7,198 nt of DNA from Armatimonadota bacterium. GTDB taxonomy: Bacteria; Armatimonadota; UBA5829. The DNA is taken from contig JAOAGX010000001.1 of the NCBI GenBank assembly GCA_026415535.1, positions 1 through 7,198 on the forward strand, read 5' to 3'. Both the position numbers and the translations under genes were made by a program. How positions within the stretch are numbered: the first letter of the stretch is position 1; each line of letters opens with the position of its first letter. Positions 1-5,305 of the stretch are shown here, piece by piece. Below the pieces are notes generated by a model. It searched no databases and had not been told where the DNA came from. It worked only from the letters and a program-made list of their open reading frames with translations.

Positions 1-779
1 GTACGATTACTGCTGGACGCAGCTCAGGAAGCATATTGGGCGACGCCGTTACCGGATCGGAAGATGTCGTGTATCTGCTCGAAAAAGCTCGCAAGGACCG
101 TAATGCGCTGGCAGTAATCATACGCGTAAACAGCGCCGGTGGCAGCGCGGCTGGTTCGCAAGAAATCTACGATGAGATCAACAGAGTCCGAAAGTCCGGT
201 AAGCCAGTGTACTGCTCGATGGGAAGCGTTGCGGCCTCGGGAGGGTATTATATAGCCTCAGCCTGTGACAAGATCTACGCGGACGCAAGCACCGTCACTG
301 GCAGCATCGGTGTTATATTCGAAACAGCCGACCTAAGCGCGCTTTTCAAGAAGATCGGGTTTAACCCACAGGTAATCAAGTCGGGCAAGTTTAAAGATAT
401 TGGCTCTCCGAACCGGGCGATGACTCCGGAAGAGCGCAAGCTACTAACCGGAATGCTGATGGAAATCTACGAGCAATTTGTCAAGGCCGTCTCCGATGGC
501 AGACGTATGCCAGTATCTGAAGTTCGGAAGATCGCAGACGGGCGTGTGTTGACCGGTAGGCAGGCACTCAAAGCCGGACTAATCGACGAAATCGGTGGGC
601 TGCAGGAAGCCACCGTGGCTCTTGCGAGGGCTGTGGGAATAAAGGGCGAGCCGAAAGTGATCGAATACGGCCGAAGAAGCTTCATCGAATCGATCCTAGG
701 CGCGGAAAGCGGGACTTCGCCAAGCAATTTGATCGTGGACAAGCTACTCCGCCGCGAGTGCGGAATCAGCATTAAGTAG
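1..779 (+). CDS. sppA: Signal peptide peptidase SppA (family S49), 5' end cut off by the window edge
   Basis: This is a membrane-anchored serine protease that degrades signal peptides left in the membrane. The reading frame is open to the left edge (first full codon at base 3), so the N-terminal membrane anchor and true start lie outside; about 259 residues are visible. The TTG at 36 is an internal Leu, not a start. The S49 core is clear: an N-S-A-G-G turn at 129-143, then GSVAASGGYY with the expected nucleophile Ser at 237-239, then TGSIGV, then the KFKDIGSP segment whose Lys at 393-395 matches the general base of the Ser/Lys dyad in the B. subtilis-type short SppA. Dyad assignment is by motif from known family members. 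The turn reads Asn-Ser-Ala-Gly-Gly where the family usually has Asn-Ser-Pro-Gly-Gly. The stop (TAG, 777-779) lies 33 bases before polA, so the two are probably one transcript. The family is secure; its specificity (signal peptides or other membrane peptides) is inferred. Confidence 0.93.
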   Translation, partial: TITAGRSSGSILGDAVTGSEDVVYLLEKARKDRNALAVIIRVNSAGGSAAGSQEIYDEINRVRKSGKPVYCSMGSVAASGGYYIASACDKIYADASTVTGSIGVIFETADLSALFKKIGFNPQVIKSGKFKDIGSPNRAMTPEERKLLTGMLMEIYEQFVKAVSDGRRMPVSEVRKIADGRVLTGRQALKAGLIDEIGGLQEATVALARAVGIKGEPKVIEYGRRSFIESILGAESGTSPSNLIVDKLLRRECGISIK

Positions 780-812
780 CGGCAACTCAGACCGCCCCTC
801 CAGGAAACGGCG

Positions 813-3587
813 ATGGCAAAAAAACTAATCGCAATCGATGGCAATAGTCTGCTATACCGTGCGTTTTTTGCCGTGAGGTACCTGTCCACCTCAGAAGGAC
901 AGCCGACTAATGCCATTTTTGGTCTGACCTCGATGCTGCTGAAGGTACTCGAGGAAAAACCCGACTACATAGCGGTTGCATTCGACACCCCCAGACCGAC
1001 ATTTCGCCATGAGGAGTTTCCCGACTACAAGGCTCAGCGCAAGGCAATTCCCGAAGCGCTTCTGCAACAGACAGAGATTGCGCGTGAGCTCGTTAGGGCG
1101 TTCAACATCCCGGTGGTGGAAGTGCCGGGTTATGAGGCGGACGACATCATCGGCGCAATAGCTCGCGAGGCAGAAAAACAGGGCGTGGAAACACTGATCG
1201 TAACCGGAGACCTTGACACACTTCAGCTAGTAAACGAGCACACAAAGGTTATGACAACCCAGAAAGGGGTATCGGATACCATCGTTTACGACGCCTACGC
1301 TGTCAAAGATCGGTTTGGCCTTGCACCGAAGCAGATGACGGATTACAAAGGACTTAAAGGTGATCCATCGGATAACATCCCCGGCGTTCCTGGGATCGGC
1401 GAAAAGACGGCAATCGAGCTTCTCAAGCAATACGGCACGTTGGAGAACCTATTAGAACACATTTCAGAGTTGCCAGAGGGTAGGGTAAAGAAAGCTCTCG
1501 AGGAACACCGCGAGCTTGCACGGCTTTCGAAGCGCTTGGCTACGATCGTCACCGATCTGCCCGATAAACCAAATCTCGAACAGTTTCGAACTCGCGAACC
1601 GGATTACGACGCCCTACGCGATCTGTTCGTCAGACTGGAGTTTAAAACATTTCTCAAGCGGTTGCCTGAGGTAGGCACAGCGGAAGGCAAACGCGCACTA
1701 GAAGAACGACCAACTCTCGGAGCGTGTCGGAGGATTACCTCAGAACAGGAGCTCCGGGAGCTATTGGACGAGATCGAAAGGGCGGGTGAGTGCGCCATTC
1801 ATTGTCACATACGAGACGGCAAGTCGACCAGAGCCGAGCTTATAGGTATCAGCTTTTGCACGACCTCGCACCTAACCCCTATCCTCCCGGAAGAAAGAAA
1901 CGAGGATAGGTCGGACCTGACAGCAACACCTAATCTCAAAACTGCTTACGTCGAGGTGATTGACACTTCGCGCGAAGGTTTGGGTCAACTGGAACTAGGC
2001 TCCGACTTCCGCGCTCCTCTCTCCGAGCTCAAAGCGGTTCTGGAATCAGACCGAATCGCAAAGTACTGCCACGATTCCAAGATCAATCACGCCGCGCTGG
2101 CGTTGCGAAACGTCGCGCTCAAAGGCGTGACTTTCGACACTATGCTCGCTGGCTACCTGATCGATTCGGGCCGGGCCTCTTATGAAATTGCCGACCTCGC
2201 CTTTGAGCGGCTCTCGCTCGAACTACCCGGGTTTATGCCGGACAAGGATTCCACTAACTCCCAGCTTCCAACTCCCAACTCCTACATCCGAGTCTGCGCT
2301 GAGGCCGAGGCAATTTACCGTCTTAAGCCTGTGCTTGAATCAAAGCTCGAAGAAGACGGACTGGGCAGACTATTTCACGACGTCGAACTTCCGCTGGCAC
2401 CGATACTTGCCGAAATGGAGCTGACTGGTGTAGCGGTCGACGTCGAGCAACTCGAAGCGCTATCGATCACGCTTGACATAGACATCCGCGAGACCGAGCG
2501 GCGCATATACGAGATGGCCGGCGAGAAGTTCAACATAGGCTCAACTAAACAGCTTCAGACGATCCTTTTCGAGAAAATGGGGCTCACTGCCGCCAAGAAG
2601 ACCAAGACTGGGTTTTCCACAAGCGCTGCCGCTCTGGAGGAAATGGCAGCTGACCATCCCATAATTGGCGAAATCCTCAACTGGCGTGAGCTCACCAAGC
2701 TCAAATCCACCTATGCCGATGCGCTTCCCAAACTTATAAATCCTGAAACCGGACGCATCCACACATCGCTTAACCAGACCGTAACCGCTACCGGCAGGCT
2801 TTCATCAAGCGACCCCAACCTGCAGAACATCCCGATACGTACCGAGCTGGGACGCGAGATTAGGAAGGCGTTTGTGGCGTCCGAAGGCAACATCCTTGTC
2901 TCGGCCGATTACTCGCAGATCGAGCTTAGAATCCTGGCTCACTTTACCAACGACGAAAACCTAGTCCGCGCATTTGAAAACGACGAGGATATCCACTCCG
3001 CTACGGCTTGCGTAATTTTCAATTGCTCACCGTCGGAAGTCACTCCCGAAATGCGTCGCAGGGCAAAGACAATCAACTTCGCGGTGATCTACGGTATGGC
3101 CGATTTCACTCTAGGCAGGGTGCTCGGCATATCGACGCACGAAGCCCGCGAGTATATCGCCACCTACTTCGCAAAGATGCCAGGTGTGAAGGCATACGTC
3201 GAGGAAACAATCGCAACCGCGCGCGAGCGTGGATATGTGACAACCCTTTTCGGCCGGCGCAGATACGTGCCCGACATTCACAGTTCCAATTATAACATCC
3301 GCATGAACGCCGAACGCGCGGCGGTGAATATGCCGGTTCAAGGAACAGCGGCGGACTTAATGAAGATAGGAATGATTCGCGTCCGCCAGTCCCTTGGCGA
3401 TACTAACGCCAGAATGCTCCTCCAGGTCCATGACGAACTTCTCTTCGAGTGTCCGCCGTCCGAGGCCGAGCGAGTGGCCCAGATAGCCCGAAACGGCATG
3501 GGAGGAGCGCACAATATGCGAGTGCCACTTAAAGTCGACGTTAAGGCCGGTAAAAACTGGGCTGAGATGAAGGAGATCAGAAGCTAG
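813..3587 (+). CDS. polA: DNA polymerase I, proofreading-deficient
   Basis: A 924-residue family A polymerase for Okazaki-fragment processing and repair synthesis (E. coli is 928). ATG at 813 follows AGGA at 802-805 with a 7-base spacer. Residues 1 to about 290 are the 5'-3' flap nuclease: IDGNSLLYRAFFA, EADDIIGAIA, TGDLDTLQLV, and the helix-hairpin-helix GVPGIGEKTA. Residues about 300-510 are the 3'-5' exonuclease fold but look dead: by alignment to E. coli, the Asp-x-Glu metal ligands become His330-x-His332, Asp424 becomes Asn425, and Asp501 becomes Glu499. Residues about 510-924 are the polymerase: motif A DYSQIELRILAHFT (Asp699), motif B (O helix) RRRAKTINFAVIYGM (Arg748, Lys752, Phe756, Tyr760), motif C QVHDELLFE (His873, Asp874, Glu875). 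Polymerase and flap-nuclease activity should be intact. Two apparent insertions sit in the dead domain (about 352-376 and 482-490). Motif B has Ala757 where E. coli and Taq have Gly. The 3' end overlaps the convergent dgt gene by 11 bases. Confidence 0.98.
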   Translation: MAKKLIAIDGNSLLYRAFFAVRYLSTSEGQPTNAIFGLTSMLLKVLEEKPDYIAVAFDTPRPTFRHEEFPDYKAQRKAIPEALLQQTEIARELVRAFNIPVVEVPGYEADDIIGAIAREAEKQGVETLIVTGDLDTLQLVNEHTKVMTTQKGVSDTIVYDAYAVKDRFGLAPKQMTDYKGLKGDPSDNIPGVPGIGEKTAIELLKQYGTLENLLEHISELPEGRVKKALEEHRELARLSKRLATIVTDLPDKPNLEQFRTREPDYDALRDLFVRLEFKTFLKRLPEVGTAEGKRALEERPTLGACRRITSEQELRELLDEIERAGECAIHCHIRDGKSTRAELIGISFCTTSHLTPILPEERNEDRSDLTATPNLKTAYVEVIDTSREGLGQLELGSDFRAPLSELKAVLESDRIAKYCHDSKINHAALALRNVALKGVTFDTMLAGYLIDSGRASYEIADLAFERLSLELPGFMPDKDSTNSQLPTPNSYIRVCAEAEAIYRLKPVLESKLEEDGLGRLFHDVELPLAPILAEMELTGVAVDVEQLEALSITLDIDIRETERRIYEMAGEKFNIGSTKQLQTILFEKMGLTAAKKTKTGFSTSAAALEEMAADHPIIGEILNWRELTKLKSTYADALPKLINPETGRIHTSLNQTVTATGRLSSSDPNLQNIPIRTELGREIRKAFVASEGNILVSADYSQIELRILAHFTNDENLVRAFENDEDIHSATACVIFNCSPSEVTPEMRRRAKTINFAVIYGMADFTLGRVLGISTHEAREYIATYFAKMPGVKAYVEETIATARERGYVTTLFGRRRYVPDIHSSNYNIRMNAERAAVNMPVQGTAADLMKIGMIRVRQSLGDTNARMLLQVHDELLFECPPSEAERVAQIARNGMGGAHNMRVPLKVDVKAGKNWAEMKEIRS
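1878..1910. repeat. Perfect 9-bp inverted repeat inside an apparent insertion in polA
   Basis: CCTATCCTC at 1878-1886 is the exact reverse complement of GAGGATAGG at 1902-1910, with a 15-base purine-rich loop. It encodes residues 356-366 of Pol I. Compared with E. coli Pol I, the distance from the first (lost) exonuclease motif to the second is about 26 residues longer here, and the extra length maps to about residues 352-376, which contain this hairpin. CACCTAA occurs on both sides (1869-1875 and 1927-1933), but the 58-base period is not a multiple of three, so a simple target-site duplication does not fit without a further indel. Confidence 0.7.
2256..2283 (+). repeat. Heptanucleotide tandem repeat, four units, inside polA
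   Basis: Four 7-base units follow one another: AACTCCC, AGCTTCC, AACTCCC, AACTCCT. Translated in frame they give the low-complexity residues NSQLPTPNS (482-490) just before the helix that would hold the third exonuclease motif. Seven-base units encode a shifting amino-acid pattern, so the repeat is a DNA-level feature rather than a protein repeat. Short tandem heptamers of this sort are known in cyanobacteria and some other phyla. Confidence 0.75.
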
Positions 3588-4674
3588 AAGATAGATAGCT
3601 GGAGTTGGCAAATCTTCGCTCGTACTCCCTTTGCGCGTATCTATCCGTCATTCCTGACACGAAATCGCATACTCGCCGGGCAAGTTCGGCTGTATTTTCG
3701 ACCCCAGATTTCCAGCCTCCACCCCCCATTTGATCCGGATGTTCCATATAAAACCGAAACAGCCTCTTGAGTCGCTCGCTCGCCTCTCTAAGGTCTGCGA
3801 CCCCGCGTACATCCTTTCCGTATACGACAGCGAATAGGAAGTCCTTGAGCTGATTCGTAGTCCTTCTGAAAGGTTCGCTCATCCCGATCACGGGCCTTTT
3901 CTCTCCATCCGCCAACCCCCGACTGCCTACCTCTATCACGTCCTCGACCATCGCGCCGATTCGCTTCGAAAGGACCTTTCCAACCACAGCCACGGCATCG
4001 GTCGGCAAATCGTCCTCTGTGATAATTCCCGCGCGGATGGCGTCGTCGATGTCATGGTTGATGTAGGCAATGCGATCGGATATCTTGACCACTCGGCCCT
4101 CGAGCGTTGATGGACCGCGAGTATCGAGTGAAAGGTCGGAGTCACCTTTGGAATGATGAAGAATCCCATCTCTAACCTCGAATGTAAGGTTGAGACCCTC
4201 GCCGCACTTTTCGAGGACATCGACCACTCTCAAACTTTGCTCACTGTGGTGAAAATGCGATCCCGGAACAAACTCGCGCATTACTTCGTCAATCGCCGCC
4301 TCCCCGGCGTGACCGAACGGCGTATGTCCCAGATCGTGAGCCAAAGCGATTGCCTCCGTCAGATCCTCGTTGAGCCTGAGAGCTCGAGCAATCGTCCTGG
4401 CAATTTGCGCGACTTCCAGGGTGTGAGTGAGGCGCGTTCTGTAATGATCCTCTTCCGGGTCAATGAAGACCTGAGTTTTGTGCTTGAGTCTGCGGAACGA
4501 CTTGGAGTGGATGATGCGATCCCGATCCCGTTGGAAGTCGGTTCTCACCGGGTCTTTGGGCTCCTCGCGTAGCCGACCCTTCGATTCCCGGGCCTTCACT
4601 GCAAATGGCGAAAGGATCCCGCATTCGAGTTGCTCGTACTGTTCTCGTATGGATTCTACTTTCGGCAAACTCAC
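3577..4674 (-). CDS. dgt: HD-domain deoxynucleotide triphosphohydrolase (dGTPase-like)
   Basis: A 365-residue member of the dGTP triphosphohydrolase family, cytosolic enzymes that cleave dNTPs to the deoxynucleoside and tripolyphosphate. The N-terminal signature (RDRDRIIHSKSFRRLKHKTQVF, about 49-70, with the Arg-rich stretch used for nucleotide binding) leads into the HD metal site: His84 in RTRLTHTLEVA, His113-Asp114 in LAHDLGHTPFGH, and Asp200 in KISDRIAYINHDIDD. All expected HD ligands are present. The N-terminus aligns from memory with the Thermus dNTP triphosphohydrolase. The start is GTG at 4672-4674, with GAGAGG (4684-4689) nine bases upstream; no in-frame ATG precedes the conserved core. 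It lies 21 bases downstream of the S23-type gene and is surely co-transcribed with it. Its TGA (3577-3579) lies inside the polA 3' end. Substrate range cannot be told: many relatives act on several dNTPs and need a dNTP activator, so dGTP preference is only the family name. Confidence 0.94.
   Translation of the reverse strand: MSLPKVESIREQYEQLECGILSPFAVKARESKGRLREEPKDPVRTDFQRDRDRIIHSKSFRRLKHKTQVFIDPEEDHYRTRLTHTLEVAQIARTIARALRLNEDLTEAIALAHDLGHTPFGHAGEAAIDEVMREFVPGSHFHHSEQSLRVVDVLEKCGEGLNLTFEVRDGILHHSKGDSDLSLDTRGPSTLEGRVVKISDRIAYINHDIDDAIRAGIITEDDLPTDAVAVVGKVLSKRIGAMVEDVIEVGSRGLADGEKRPVIGMSEPFRRTTNQLKDFLFAVVYGKDVRGVADLREASERLKRLFRFYMEHPDQMGGGGWKSGVENTAELARRVCDFVSGMTDRYAQREYERRFANSSYLSSSF
3580..3600. 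repeat. Degenerate heptamer repeat at the polA/dgt junction
   Basis: GAAGCTA and GAAGATA are adjacent seven-base units matching at 6 of 7 positions, followed by a poorer GATAGCT. The polA stop codon (3585-3587) lies across the first two units. On the other strand the same bases encode the Ser-rich C-terminal tail of the dGTPase-like protein (SSYLSSSF). Two good units are few and could be chance; the match in period with the polA repeat is what makes it worth listing. Confidence 0.4.
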
Positions 4675-4695
4675 CGGATTAGGCCTCTCGGCACC

Positions 4696-5073
4696 TTATC
4701 GATGTCGCCTTCGCCTTGCAAAATCGTATAGCAAGTCATCAAGCATCTGTATTATCGTCTTTACAGGACGGCTTAGCTTGGCAAGCTCCTCGTTCGACAC
4801 ATAGCCCAGATCGCGACCTATCGTCAACAGAGTCACTAGCACATAGCACGTGCTCCTCGACTTGCGAAGATAGCGCTGAATGTAGGCAGCGGTATCGCCC
4901 CCGTAGCCTCGCGCGATTTCGGTGCTTATCGCGATGGCCGCCTTGCGAATTTCGTCGCGAAGGACAAAGTCCATTGTCCAACCACCGCAGTCAGTGTGTT
5001 CGTAGATAAGCACCGCGAGCGCACGAGCTTCCTGCATGACTTCAAAATTCTCTAGTTCATCGAACTCGTCCAT
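4696..5073 (-). CDS. Four-helix-bundle protein, 23S rRNA-intervening-sequence (S23) type
   Basis: A 125-residue small helical protein of the S23/'four helix bundle protein' family, first noticed as ORFs inside 23S rRNA intervening sequences and related in fold to the Avd accessory protein of diversity-generating retroelements. Family marks are visible: an N-terminal helix with A-R-A-L and a tyrosine (LAVLIYEHT), the RDEIRKAAIAISTEIARGYGG core (family form about LRRAAVSIPSNIAEG), a third helix with YLRKSRST, then GRDLGYVSNEEL and a last helix IIQMLDDLLYDF ending in a basic Arg-rich tail. ATG at 5071-5073 is chosen over the TTG six bases upstream because GGGAGG (5080-5085) is six bases from the ATG but abuts the TTG. 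It is the first gene of a pair with dgt (21-base gap). Biochemical function is unknown; nothing here suggests an rRNA insertion or a retroelement. Confidence 0.85.
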   Translation of the reverse strand: MDEFDELENFEVMQEARALAVLIYEHTDCGGWTMDFVLRDEIRKAAIAISTEIARGYGGDTAAYIQRYLRKSRSTCYVLVTLLTIGRDLGYVSNEELAKLSRPVKTIIQMLDDLLYDFARRRRHR

Positions 5074-5079
5074 TTCCAA

Positions 5080-5095
5080 CCTCCCGATTGGGAAA
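5080..5095 (-). promoter_or_regulatory. Shine-Dalgarno of the S23-type gene, possibly masked by a hairpin
   Basis: On the minus strand GGGAGG (5085 to 5080) lies six bases before the ATG and fixes the start. Directly before it TTTCCC plus a four-base AATC loop can fold onto GGGAGG: four Watson-Crick pairs and two G-T wobbles. Such a hairpin would hide the ribosome site. The stem is short, so it may only tune translation or be chance. Confidence 0.45.
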
Positions 5096-5145
5096 GCCCC
5101 CGAGACGATTCGCAGAAGCTCGAGATAGGTCTAATCGCGAAATCT

Positions 5146-5154
5146 AGAATAACA
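5146..5154 (-). promoter_or_regulatory. Possible extended -10 promoter for the S23-type gene and dgt
   Basis: The minus strand reads TGTTATTCT, an extended -10 (TGn plus a hexamer matching TATAAT at 4 of 6, with the key T-A and final T kept). No acceptable -35 lies 16-18 bases upstream. It would start transcription near 5139, giving a leader of about 65 bases. It is the best candidate in the gap, but weak; read-through from glycyl-tRNA synthetase is an alternative. Confidence 0.3.
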
Positions 5155-5205
5155 GAAGCCAAAAACAGTTCTTTCCGGATTTCTGACTTTCAAGCTTGCT
5201 CAGTT

Positions 5206-5219
5206 GATTTTCGATTTCC
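5206..5219. repeat. Two-unit heptamer repeat in the intergenic gap
   Basis: GATTTTC followed directly by GATTTCC, matching at 6 of 7 positions. A related GATTTCT lies at 5178-5184. It is noted because the period matches the polA repeat; on its own it is not significant. Confidence 0.35.
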
Positions 5220-5279
5220 CGAACACTCATCACAGGACAGCAATCAGAACCATTGGCTATTACCGCGTTCCGAGCTTCT

Positions 5280-5293
5280 CACGTTTCACGTTT
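5280..5293. repeat. Exact two-unit heptamer repeat downstream of the glycyl-tRNA synthetase gene
   Basis: CACGTTT occurs twice in a row, beginning 13 bases past the synthetase stop codon. The rest of this 232-base gap (5074-5305) shows no convincing terminator hairpin with a T-run, no RNA gene and no credible small ORF. Confidence 0.4.
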
Positions 5294-5305
5294 TCCAACA
5301 GCAAC

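Noticed and set aside
4153..4572. 139-codon plus-strand ORF opposite dgt
   Set aside because: It is antisense to the HD core of the triphosphohydrolase, resembles no family I know, and has no ribosome site. It is a shadow of a well-conserved gene.
4696..5073. Reading the S23-type gene as part of a diversity-generating retroelement or an rRNA intervening sequence
   Set aside because: No reverse transcriptase, template/variable repeat or rRNA sequence is present in the window.
5114..5279. 9-bp inverted repeat AGAAGCTCG / CGAGCTTCT spanning the S23-type gene upstream gap
   Set aside because: The arms are about 150 bases apart, and a 9-mer match has a fair chance of arising in a region of this size.
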